Part shown: positions 1-9,500 of the stretch, piece after piece
Layout of the letters: every line of letters begins with the position of its first letter
Position numbering within the stretch: the first letter of the stretch is position 1
DNA from: Chlamydomonas sphaeroides
Taxonomy: Eukaryota > Chlorophyta > Chlorophyceae > Chlamydomonadales > Chlamydomonadaceae
Reading direction: 5' to 3'
Assembly (NCBI GenBank): GCA_001662425.1
Contig: BDDC01000941.1
Location: 23,401-38,026, forward strand
Length of the DNA: 14,626 bases
Program-made: the position numbers and the translations under genes
The notes under the pieces: model-generated
Seen by the model: the letters and a program-made list of their open reading frames with translations, nothing else
Database searches by the model: none
What the model was told of the DNA's origin: nothing

Positions 1-486
1 TGACGTGCAGCGCTTACTCCTTGAGCAAGCCCTAGCAAGCCGCCCTAAGGGGCGCACCTGCACCGGCGCCATCGCCAGCTTCATGCTGTGCAGGTACCGT
101 GCCGCGACCTGTGCAGCGACGAGGACTGCCTGGTCCTGGAGCGAGTGCGTGGCAAGGTTGGGTATGGCGGGGCGAGGTCAACGGCGCCGGGGCGTCAGTT
201 TCGGGCAGGGGCCTGACTTGCCAAAGGACACCAGCAGTTGCCACATCCACGTCTGCTTATGCTTGCGCGGCCGCGCGTCAGCAGCGCGACGGCGCTGCCA
301 GAAACGTTTTCACACCTGCTGTTGCTGCGCGTAGTCCTTTGCAACTGCCGTAACACCCCATAAGCCCAAAGCGCATAAGATGGCGAGCGTCGCAAGCGGT
401 AAAAGCACGACCACTGGCCATTTCCTCACTATTGCCCGAAGGCTCTGCAAGGCCGCAGCGGCAGAATGTCTTTCATTTGTCCTCAT
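1..486 (-). CDS. N-terminal exons of a single-pass membrane protein (partial, runs off left edge)
   Basis: I assembled two exons. Exon 1 is 486-316, from an ATG with A at -3, 57 codons, ending at a CAG/GTGTGA donor. Exon 2 is 135-58, after a CTCCAG acceptor, 26 codons, ending at a CAG/GTGCGC donor. Both junctions are phase 0. The rest of the gene lies left of the window. The predicted 83 residues hold a basic, Ala-rich cytosolic start (residues 1-22, ending in IVRKW), a hydrophobic span at about 23-45 (begins PVVVLLPLATLAIL, ends GLWGV), then AVAKDYAQQQQ and a probable helix (DQAVLVAAQVAARYLHS). A basic N-terminus, one span and a polar helical segment is the usual start of membrane sensors, such as the CHASE-like nucleotide cyclases and receptor kinases abundant in Chlamydomonas. 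That assignment is inference, because the catalytic part is outside the window. The spliced reading through the 180-nt intron is the main support. Confidence 0.6.
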
Positions 487-960
487 CTTATCACGCAGGC
501 TGCTGGCGCTACCGCCAAGCACTTGCCTGGACTCCCATGTCGCGAATGCCTATTATTACTACTTATGGCAAGCACTTCCAAGCAGCTGATGACCAGCCAT
601 AATGTGTGAGCGCATTGGTAGGCTAAGTGTATGCAGCCTATGGAAAGACGGGGGCGAGGCGTATTGCACTACTGTCCCTTGCGCACGGTCTGCTAGGAAT
701 CCTGGAATGGGAATTTCTGGGATGTGCAGATTAGAGCGACATATCAATGGATATGAGCACATGGGGCTTGTGAAGCGGCAAAAGGCAGGCACAAGGTTCG
801 CCCAGACCGTTACCCACGCCATAACCTATGGGGCCGTTAGTTACGCTCTTACATATGGATACACTTAACCTGACACTACAGGCAAGATTCTTCTTGGCGC
901 GTGGTTCTGACATGCGCAGCGGGGCCGCTTGCGGGCTTGCCAGCCCTCCGCCTTCTTTCA

Positions 961-1128
961 GGAGTCCGGGCTCCCCCCCGGGTTTTCGCGTGCTTGCACG
1001 CTCCGGGGCCTCCTCCCCTTACTCGGGGCTTCGCCCCCTTCTCGCGTCTCGTCCGGTTTTGGTGCGCGTGTGCCTCTGGCGCGTGCGGTCGTGCTGGTCG
1101 TAGGGTGCTCCTTCGACCCAGTCGGGTC
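961..1128. repeat. Cluster of short GC-rich hairpins
   Basis: Four short inverted repeats lie within 170 bp. They are GGAG/CTCC around a 6-nt loop (961-974), GCGTGC-TT-GCACGC (988-1001), GGGGC-TTC-GCCCC (1025-1037) and GACCC-AGTC-GGGTC (1115-1128). Runs of C and G between them add weaker pairings. Each alone could be chance in GC-rich DNA; the density is what stands out. Function unknown. Confidence 0.5.
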
Positions 1129-3289
1129 TCGCTTTCTGCTCCGAAGTCCGGCTTCCGAGTCCGGCCCGTTCTGGTTCCAAGTAATCCTAGTGACTTGCTG
1201 TGACGGCTGGGACGGAGGTCAGCCTATGCGCGCTGCGCAGCTGGCCCGTGAGCGCGCCTGCTTGTGAAGGCGGCGTGCGTGTGGCTGGGGCATGTCCCTG
1301 CGTGGGGCTTGCCGCTGGTGTTCGTGCGTTTAGGGGCAAAGGGAGCTCTATCTGCCTCCCGCTGCGGCCCCTTGCTCATTTGTAATTCCCCTCTCTCCCC
1401 AGCCCGACTAGTGTTACTTCGGAGTGGGTGGTACTGGCCTGTACTGGCTTGCCGTGATGTCCGTTGCCGAGGCCAGACCAGGGGAGACCAGCCGCCCCCT
1501 GGGCCAGACGTGCGTGCGCTGCGTGGCTGATCTGTTACGGGCCACGGAACGGTGGGCGTGGTTATGGGCAGCATGAGGCGGTTCAAACGCCTTGGGAGAC
1601 CTTAAAGCTCACAGGGCTTTCTTACGTCTTGCCACCTATCCGAACGCCACTCGATGGTGGTTTGTCTCCCAAGGATAAAAGGGTTGGAAACGTCAATCCC
1701 AGGGGCGGGGCGGGCGGCTGTCCGATCCGGTATGTATGTGCATGTGTCCCGTGGCCCTGCCCGCCTCAGGGTGCTAGGGCCGAGACGTTGCTGTACACTT
1801 CCTCGCCCTTTTTCACTGGCGGAAGCTGTCCTGATCGATGCTGCTGACTTCCCCGACGACAGGGCCTGAGCCCGTGCTGCCGCCCTGCGAACGAACCCCC
1901 ATCGTGCGATACCCTGCCTTTGCCATCGCATCGGCGCGGCGACTCCCTGCTCCACGCATACCGGCATACTTGCGTGTGTGCTCCTTTCTATCTGCTGCCG
2001 GCGGGCAGCCCCTCAGCCTCCAAGACCAGCCTGGGTACCGCTTCAACCGAATCAAGCAACAGCTTGATGACAGCATGCAGGGGCGTGCAACGTGGTTACA
2101 GTTATTCCTACTTTGACTTCAATCTAGCTTATCATAAACGTGCATCACAGCCTGGCATCCTTCTGGTTGTAATTGGAAACCTGCATCACAGCCGCCCTGT
2201 ACCAGCAGCCCGCGGGGCCCCACACGTAGGGCCTTTCACCCTCCACTGACTCCCACGCTGGTTCTGCAGTACAAAGGCACATTAAGCCGTGCTACACGAC
2301 ACGCCAGGGGGCTTCCCTGCCACGGATGCCTCACCTAGCACGCACCCAGCGAACGCCGAAACTGAGCCGCAACTGCTCGCATGCCGCGGCGCGTTGAAAG
2401 TCCAAAGGCCACATCAAGGCTGGCTCCTGGAGGCGTGGCTTTCGCAGGTCGTAGCAATGATGCAGCAGCCAGCAGGCATGCCAGCTAGCTAGCTACCGCT
2501 CCGACCGGGCTCAGCCAGAGCCATGACCGCTTCACGCATGGTCCGCACGCGTGGCCACACATCAGGCCCACACCGGACTGAGCGAGGTGCCAAAGCCAAC
2601 GCAGCCACGCTCGATTGAAGCCCAAGAGCCGGCGCCGCGCACCCGTGGGCCCGAGCGCCTGGCACCAATCATACCTGTAGATAGGTAACAAATAAGGTTT
2701 GCTCAATTTGCTCGTCCGACTGGCTGCGGTTTGTCGGCGCATGCGGCCCTCTCATTGCGCAATGCCTACCGCCGCTTCGGCAAAGCAACCAGCCGGGCTG
2801 CAAGCAAGTTAATGAGCAAGCATGACGCGCCCCGGCCACGTAAACTATGCATGCCGACAGCGGCTTGCCTCAACAACGCAAACGTGGAACGCAGCCTCAC
2901 GCAAGCCGCTCGCAGCTTGTCACCCAGCAGTGCGGCGGCCCATCAATCGGAGCTCGCGGGTGCGTGCATGCGCCGACGACCGCCGTGTGCGGATCAGCTT
3001 AGCAGCAGCAGTTTGCCCCATCCAGCCCCAAAACTTCTAGATACAAAGCAGCCGTGACAACTCCTTTTCCTGACGCTGCCTCCGCTTGTTTCTAACGCTA
3101 GCAAGCAGCAGACCTAAGCAAGTAGAAGCACGTTGCTGCTCACACGGGCTGGCGCCAGCTCTTATTTTATCCAGATAGATAGACTGCAAACACGGCCCAC
3201 ACAAGAAGCTAACAACGATGATGACATGCACACGGTGCCTGTGCCATGCAAAGCAGCAGCAGGTGCGAAGCAGGACGAACAAGTGTGAC

Positions 3290-3328
3290 CCGGTCCGGAC
3301 CGGACAAGGTAGCCCCATCCGGGATGGG
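3290..3328. repeat. Two adjacent palindromes
   Basis: CCGGTCCGGACCGG at 3290-3303 is a perfect 14-bp palindrome. Ten bases later CCCATCC-G-GGATGGG (3314-3328) is a 7-bp stem with a one-base centre. Both lie in a GC-rich stretch without a gene. They could be protein-binding sites or remnants of a repeat; nothing in the surroundings decides this. Confidence 0.5.
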
Positions 3329-3908
3329 AAAAGGGGCGCACCCCCCAGCCACCCATCCTTCGTTGGAGGCCACCGGCCGCCCCCTGACCAATAATGCGGC
3401 TTCGCCAATTCAAGACGGCCACCGCCATGCACATCGACACGGAAAATAATAAACACGCACGCGGCATATGGGTGCGGCAGGAAGCGCAGCCACGCAGCTG
3501 CAGCAGGCGCCAGCAGTGCGGCCGCCACACCAAAACTTGCCAAGCAAGTCGCCCACGCAAGCCCCACCGCTTATCATCCGGCTGGCAACTATGCGCTAGC
3601 CGCATCCTAGCTACCGCACACGCCGACCTGGCTAGCAGGAGCATGCATCGCGCGGTTCCAGGTTCACCACGCCGCCCAACCGGCTTACCTCCTCACCACA
3701 CGTGCAGCGAGCTCAGCGCGCCGCACCTCGCCGCTCATCTTTATTCCTTCCCAGCCACGAAACACACACCCGGATGCACATACCGCTCGCATTGCATGCA
3801 TTAGCATATGCTGCTGCTGATGGCCCTGCCTAGCTACGTGCGGCGCATGCGTGCCGCATGCATGCCTTGTGTCGTGCCCTCGCTGCGGCTGGCAGCCACG
3901 CACGGCGG

Positions 3909-3947
3909 ATGCCGCCAGCCGTACATGTATGCCGCCAGCCGTACATG
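3909..3947. repeat. 20-bp tandem repeat, two copies
   Basis: The unit ATGCCGCCAGCCGTACATGT occurs at 3909-3928 and again, lacking its last base, at 3929-3947. A decayed third copy (CCGCCATGCCGTACA) follows. The sequence just before it (3836-3870) is rich in GCATGC. It is simple tandem repeat DNA in an intergenic region. Confidence 0.7.
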
Positions 3948-4494
3948 CCGCCATGCCGTACAGTTAAGAAATGTTACCTGTTAATCAGTTCCCAAGACCA
4001 ACAGCAAGCCGCAAGAGGCATACGTATGTCGTCTATGGTCGCATATCGTACATACTTAAACATGCATTATGCTATCTTGTTGTTGTCGCACACAGCAGCC
4101 GAGGCGTGCCGAGGCGCTTCGTTCGAGCGCGTGATCGAGGGAATTCGCGCAGCAGCGCACGGCCGCGGCGGCGGCCCTTCAACAACATCACACAATAACT
4201 AAACGCAGATGCGCGGAACGATGCAGAGGCCCTGCTACACCCCGCAGCGCGCGCCAGTGACGTTGCCGACGACATGAGGGCAGGAGACGCAAGCACACTC
4301 TCTTAACGGGCGAACCACTTGCGATCGCTCGCCACACTGCCGCAAGCGGCCTAGCTACCCGCGTTGTTCAAATCGGCACATGGACATCCACACGCAAGCC
4401 CAGCAGCCTCGGGCCCCCCATCACACAACTCACCCCTCGTCACTACTGCGGAACCCGGCTCGCACCGGCCCCCGGCTGCAGCCCAAACGCACGA

Positions 4495-5565
4495 TCACAA
4501 AAAGCCCTCAAACACAATACTCGGAAGCGGCCACCGCGGCGCAGACCGCCGCGTCACGCAGCCGCTGCTCTCCCGTTCCATGCCGCCGCCGCAGCGCGGG
4601 AGCGGCGTGTCCTCCGCCGCCGGCAGCGCCAGCGCAGCAAGCGTCAGGTACGTCCCCGTGCGGCTAGTGGCCGAGGCCGAGGTCAAGGAAGCGGGGTGCT
4701 CGGCCGCGGGCTGCTGCATGGCGGCGACGGCGGCGGCAGCTGTCTCGAGCGCCCGGGTCCCCGCCATAACCGGCACGATCTCACCACACGCCGCAACAGG
4801 CCCGGCGCCGGCGCCGGATGAGACTGCCGCAAGCAGGCCGCGGCCAAAGCCGCTCGTCTCCGCCAGCAGGCACAGCGGCAGCGGGCAGCCAGTCGGCGCC
4901 GCCGACAGCCAGAGCGCGTCCGCGTCGGCGGGTGTGGCCCAGGGGAACAGCACCACGTCCGCCGCCGTCGGCGTCGACGGCGCATCAGCGCTGCGGGACA
5001 CCGCCGGCGTCGCCGCCGCCGGCGACATGGCAGCCGCTTGCTCAAAGCCAGGCACCGCTCCGACCTCCGCGGCGCCTCCGTCAGGGGTGTGGGCGGCCAA
5101 GGCGGCGGCCGCAGGCGCCGGCGAGGGCGCTGGCTGCGGCGGCGGACGAGGTTGCTCCTCGGTGTCCGGAGCCGTCGCCTGGACCGAGGCCAGCATCAGC
5201 GCCAGCAGTGCGGCGCCGCGGCCGGGGGCGTCTTGACGCGACGCCGTTCCGGCGGGACTCTGCGCCGGTGCGGCAGGGGCCGCCGTCGTCGTGTGCGCGC
5301 CCGGCGAGCCCGGCGCAGCCGGCTGCTGGGTCGGCACCCAGGCGGGCATGCGAGGAGCCTCCGCCGCCGGCCGGCCGGCGGCCGCGTCGAGAAGCTGCAT
5401 CGGGCTGGCTGCCGCACCTGCTGGGCTGCCGTGCCGCGGCCAGGGCCCCGCCTGTGAGGTTCCGGCGGGCCCCAGAGGCCAACCCTGAGCCGTCACGGCC
5501 AGCCCCGTGCGCACGCCGGGCCGTGGCTCGGGCTGCGCGGTCGCGCCCAAAGGGTTGTGCTCCAT
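4495..5565 (-). CDS. Pro/Ala-rich unrecognised protein (possible exon)
   Basis: A 356-codon frame opens at ATG 5565 (context AATCCATGG) and ends at TGA 4495-4497. I recognise no domain. The first 170 or so residues are low-complexity Pro/Ala/Gly with scattered Trp. From about residue 190 the sequence is more globular-looking, for example ADVVLFPWATPADADALWL, CPLPLCLLAETSGFGRGLL and GTYLTLAALALPAAE. Codons end mostly in C or G, but an antisense frame at 4364-5236 shares the same wobble columns, so codon use does not prove the strand; I prefer minus because it is longer and less repetitive. The same frame stays open upstream of the ATG to a TGA at 5716-5718 and beyond that TGA to about 6075, so the real start may be an upstream exon. 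It is the same strand as the kinase gene and downstream of it. I found no TGTAA signal behind the stop within 2 kb, which weakens the model. Confidence 0.42.
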   Translation of the reverse strand: MEHNPLGATAQPEPRPGVRTGLAVTAQGWPLGPAGTSQAGPWPRHGSPAGAAASPMQLLDAAAGRPAAEAPRMPAWVPTQQPAAPGSPGAHTTTAAPAAPAQSPAGTASRQDAPGRGAALLALMLASVQATAPDTEEQPRPPPQPAPSPAPAAAALAAHTPDGGAAEVGAVPGFEQAAAMSPAAATPAVSRSADAPSTPTAADVVLFPWATPADADALWLSAAPTGCPLPLCLLAETSGFGRGLLAAVSSGAGAGPVAACGEIVPVMAGTRALETAAAAVAAMQQPAAEHPASLTSASATSRTGTYLTLAALALPAAEDTPLPRCGGGMERESSGCVTRRSAPRWPLPSIVFEGFL

Positions 5566-6531
5566 GGATTGCGACAGGCGCGGCGGGCTGAGGTTGGGGC
5601 TGGGGTTGGCGCTGGGCCGCCTGTGGCCGGGCAGCTGGGTGTCGCTGTTGGGTGGCGAAGGAGATTGAGGCCTGTCCGGGCAGGCGGGTGGGGTTGGGAC
5701 CGCGGCAGGTAGGGCTCAGGCGGGGCGCGACGGGTCTGGGCAGCAGGCGGCAACGCGTCTGTAGGTGGACAAGTGGGATGGCCCCGCGGTGCCCACGACC
5801 GGCTCATTGCCCAACGGTGCAGCTGGAAGCACATGTGGAGTCGCATGTGTAGTCACGTGTGTAGTCACGTGTGTAGTCACATAGTTAGCCGCACGGCTAG
5901 TCCGTCCCGCACGCCTGGCCAAGCCGGCCGTCGGCTCACGGCTCCCAGCAGGCGCAGCTCCACATGCAAGCCGCCGTGACATGCTTGCATCGTATCGGCC
6001 ACATGCATGGACGCCGCGAACGACACCGGCGACCCTACTACTCACAGGTGCAGCTGCTGCGACCTCCGCTCGCAAGACACACGGCGGCTCTCGTCCTGGC
6101 GCGGTGGGAGCACCAGCAGCAGGCGGGTACGAAGGCGGGCGGGCGGACGGGCGGGCAGCAGTCGGGTTGGGCCGGGTTGCTTGGGTGCACCTGCGCTACG
6201 CAGCAGCCGCCGCAGCGCAATCACCAGGACCCGCTCTGTCGCGCGCTACGAGCACGCCTTGCGCTGCTGATTGCTGGCTGCTGGCGCGCTGGTGTCGCCG
6301 GCCACCTGCACCGCCGCCCTGTGGCGCGGTCATGGTCCGCGGCCCCAATACATGCAGGCAGGCGGTCCTGTTGCCCGCCGCTGGGCCTCCAGCACAGGGC
6401 CCTTCAAATGCAGGGCACCTGGCGCCTCACGCCTCACCCGCAGCGCCTCGTCCATCGCCACTAGCTATGATCCTATGAAAGCTGCAGCGTACCAGTATGT
6501 ACCATATATAGTTATATATTATTATGTAGTT
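5566..6531. other. Spacer between the Pro/Ala-rich frame and the kinase gene
   Basis: No confident gene. It should contain the 3' untranslated region of the kinase gene, though no TGTAA on the minus strand is visible in it. It holds the 12-bp repeat at 5841-5884, the second copy of the last kinase exon at 6433-6465, and an AT-rich block at about 6466-6535. On the minus strand a strong-looking donor (CACCT/GTGAGT, near 6052) follows an open Arg/Leu-rich frame, so an unrecognised upstream exon of the 4495-5565 frame may lie here. Confidence 0.4.
5841..5884. repeat. 12-bp tandem repeat containing CACGTG
   Basis: The unit GTGTGTAGTCAC, with variants, is repeated about three to four times. Two unit junctions create CACGTG, a core bound by plant bHLH and bZIP factors. 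Read on the minus strand it would encode HVTT repeats. It is probably a simple expansion; a regulatory role is only possible. Confidence 0.65.
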
Positions 6532-6589
6532 TTACTCGAGAAGGAGCACGACTCCACTCACCCGCAGCGCCTCCTCCATCGCCACCAGC
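6433..6589 (-). repeat. Duplicated 3' part of the last kinase exon
   Basis: The stretch 6557-6589, coding LVAMEEALR and running into GTGAG, recurs at 6433-6465 with 31 of 33 positions identical (offset 124 bp). The downstream copy codes LVAMDEALRV and then stays open for about 34 codons to a TGA near 6330. The two copies are separated by about 91 bp of AT-rich DNA that supplies the present stop codon (TAA 6532-6534). The shared part includes the donor-like CGG/GTGAG. Confidence 0.85.
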
Positions 6590-9500
6590 GCCGCCTCCAC
6601 CTCCCTGAAGCTGGGCCGCTCGCCCGGGTCTCCAGACACACAGCGCCGCGCCTGCGCGGGCGGGCAGCACCCGGGGCCGAGCGGTCGTCAGGGAGCCTGG
6701 CGGGCGAGGTGCCGTACGCTTGCAGGCGCCCGGGGGCCCTCGGCGGCTGCCCGGTGCCGGCGGCCCGCCACCAGCAGCGCGCGAGTGGTCGGTCGGGGGT
6801 CAAAGGCAAGCTGTGCCAGAGCGATGGGGCGGCAGCTTCGGGGCGGCAACTTGCTTCGTTGTGGGGGCCGGCTAGCAGCTCACCAGGGCGCAGAGCTGCG
6901 GCCACTCGTGGTCGGGGAAGTCAGGCCGCAGGTCATGCGCGCCCACGCCCACCAGGATTTGGGCTGCGGGCGGCAGGGCGGGCAGGCGAGCGGGCGCGAG
7001 CCGCTTGGCAGCCCGCAGGCCAGCAGCAGGCGGGAGGCAGACGGCGGCAGCAGCGGCGCGGCGGCGGGCGGGTGGGGCGCGCCAGGCAAGGCGGGCCGCT
7101 CCTGATCAGGCAGCACCCGCCAGCCCGCCCTGCTGCCCGCGGGGCCCTCACCCGGTGACAGCCTGTCGTACGGCCGCTTGCTGGTCATCATCTCGCTCAG
7201 CAGCACGCCAAAGCTGTACACGTCAGAGCTGGTCTGGTGCTCGCCGTTGATGGCCTCGGGGCTGGCGTATGCCAGGGTGCCTGCGCATGTGGATGCGGCG
7301 GCAGGGCACGGCAGCAGCGGGCGGGTGGGTGGGTGGAAGGCGGCACAGCAGGTCGGCAGCAGCAGCTTGCTGGTGGCCGCAGCCAGATGGCGGCGGGCGC
7401 GGGGCAGCTCCAGCAACCGCAACCCGCTCCTCCGCGGCGGCACTGCTCCTCCGCCGCAGCTTCCGACCCACGGACGCGAGCCGTGGCCCTGGGCCCGCTC
7501 ACCCCAGGTGCTCGAGTCCACTCGGCTGGCCTCGGGCGGCAGCAAGTGCACCAGGCCGAAGTCGCCCACCTGCCAGCGGGGCCAGCGGAGGGGCAGAGCG
7601 TCGGAGCGTCGGAACGTGCAGCGGGGCAGGGTACGGGGTTTGAGGGCAGCGTGTCTGGGGCGCAGGCGGCTGCAGGAGGTTAGAAACATCATCGCCCACC
7701 CGCCACGCAGGGCTGGCAGCGCGCCGGCGTGCCACGGGTGCCCTACACGGACGCACGCACACAGACAAGCACGCAGACATGCACACAGACAAGCACACAG
7801 ACAAGCACGCAGACATGCACACAGACATGCACGCACGCACGCCCCTCCCAACCTTGGCGATGAAGCCGCGGGCGTCCAGGTGCGAGCGAACCAGCAGCAC
7901 GTTGCAGGGCTTGAGGTCTGCGGGCAGGGGTTGCGGGTCAGCAAGCGTCGCGCGGGACAAGGAAACGCAAAGCAGCGGTCGGCGCCGCGCGCCCGGACAG
8001 CACTGGCCACGGCAGACGAGCGAGGCAGAGCGTTAGCCGCGAGATGCCGCGAGCCACAGGCTGACAGTGGGGTCGGCCCGGCTGCTGCCGGCGCACCTCC
8101 GTGGATGACTCCGGCGCTGTGCAGGTGGATCATCCTGCGGCCGAAGTGTGGTGTTGGTGATAGGAGGCAGGTGAGGACAGTCCTCCCAGCAGCACTGCCT
8201 GCACGCACGCACGCACACGGGACCTGGATGCCGCAAGCCGCAAACGGCGCCGTGTCCGCGCCCCCACGCCCGTGCCAGCACGCAGCCGCAGCCGCAGCCG
8301 CAGCCGCAGCCGCAGCCGCAGCCGCAGCCGCAGCCGCAGCCGCAGCCGCAGCCGCAGCCCCCAAACCCCACGCTCACCCGCGGCATATCTCGGTGGCCGT
8401 CCTCAGGAGTTTGCGCCGGGCCACACGCACCTCCCGAGGCGCTGCCGAGCCCGCTGTGCTGCTGGGCGGCGAGGCCGGCGCCACGAACCCAGAGCCACAT
8501 CCCGTCGAGGCCCCCGCCGAGGCCCCCGCGGGCCGCAAGGCGCCCCGCCTGATGGCCCCAAGCAGGTCCCCGCAGTTGCAGAACTCTGCGGGAGGGTGGG
8601 GACACATTGGCAGGAGGCTGGGTTGCCTTGCGGATAGCAGTACCCTGTTGAATGGAGGGGCGGGGGTGGGCTCGGTGCCAAGGCCTTGGGAGCCGGCCGG
8701 CAGCCAGCCCTGGGTCGCCTGGCTGATCGCCTGGGGTTCCCTCCCCGTGGGACCCAGGCGTCCAGCCCCTGGCACACCGCTTCCCCTGCAGCACCCCACC
8801 CACTCCGCAGCAGCACCCACCCTGCACCAGCATGAGCAGGCAGCGGCCCGGCACGACGCATGTCTGGTCCAGCGCAGCGGCCCAGCCCTGCCGGGCGTGT
8901 GTCGCACGCAGCGGCGGCCCGAGGCCGTCCTCTGCGGGGTTGGGTGCGTGCGTGGGGGTGGGGGGGCGCGGCAGGCAGGGCAGGGGTGGGTTAACCAGGG
9001 GCGGGTTGGTGGGCAGGGCAGCGCCACGGGCGCAGTGCAGCTGCAGAGGCTCACGGCGCCAGGAAGCCGCCCACTGCCACAATATGATGCGGGGGCCGCC
9101 AAGGCCGGCAGGCACCAGGCGTAGGGCCCCCGCCGGGCGCGTTCATTCCCTTGCTTGGCCCCCAGCCCTTCCGCCCCCCGCCGCCCCCCGCGCATCGCTG
9201 GGGCCACACGGCAGCAGGCTGGGCTCCTCCCGCGAGCAGGGGACGACCGCACCGGCCGCCAGCAGCCCGGAGCTGCCCGCCTTGGCTACCGGCGGCGGCC
9301 GGTGGTGGCTGTGGTCCTGGCAGCCTCGGCAGCCCAGCTCGGCCATGAGCTCGGAGCTGACCACGCACATGCGCGTCATGAAGGTCTGGGGGCGGGCGGG
9401 GGCACAAGGTACAGGGCACCAGGGTTTGCAGGGTGTATCCATTCATGGTGTCGACGCGTTGGTCGTGCCTAACAGGCGAGCAGGGATGCGTTGAGTAATG

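Larger units (their letters stand above)
487..4494. other. Intergenic region, about 4 kb, no convincing gene
   Basis: No stretch combines a good start, C/G-ending codons and plausible splice sites. Parts of 599-870, 2090-2190 and 3960-4090 are AT-richer than their surroundings. The region holds the palindrome clusters at 961-1128 and 3290-3328, a 20-bp tandem repeat at 3909-3947, and four copies of CTAGCTAC (2489, 3607, 3830, 4351). Reading frames at 3037-3644 and 2485-2742 on the minus strand are Trp/Cys/Arg-rich, which is typical of translated non-coding repeats. I take much of 2300-4000 to be decayed dispersed repeat sequence, but I cannot name a family. The promoter of the minus-strand gene at 1-486 should lie just right of 486; I see no clear TATA box there. 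Confidence 0.5.

Noticed and set aside
3037..3644. Minus-strand frames of 160-176 codons with hydrophobic stretches
   Set aside because: Trp/Cys/Arg-rich composition in two overlapping frames looks like translated repeat DNA; no start context, splice logic or domain supports a gene.
4364..5236. 290-codon plus-strand Ala/Ser-rich frame
   Set aside because: Antisense to the longer 4495-5565 minus frame and of lower complexity; not excluded, but the weaker choice.
6880..8364. 494-codon minus-strand open frame as one exon
   Set aside because: It contains true kinase exons but also introns 8-11 with clear GT and AG borders; spliced reading gives a normal kinase and the unspliced one does not.
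8272..8637. Arg-Ser repeat protein on the plus strand
   Set aside because: The RS repeats are one frame of the GCAGCC hexamer tract inside kinase intron 7.
7178..9124. 648-codon plus-strand open frame
   Set aside because: It is antisense to eight confirmed-looking kinase exons and crosses the GCAGCC repeat as a poly-Ala run; it has no domain sequence.
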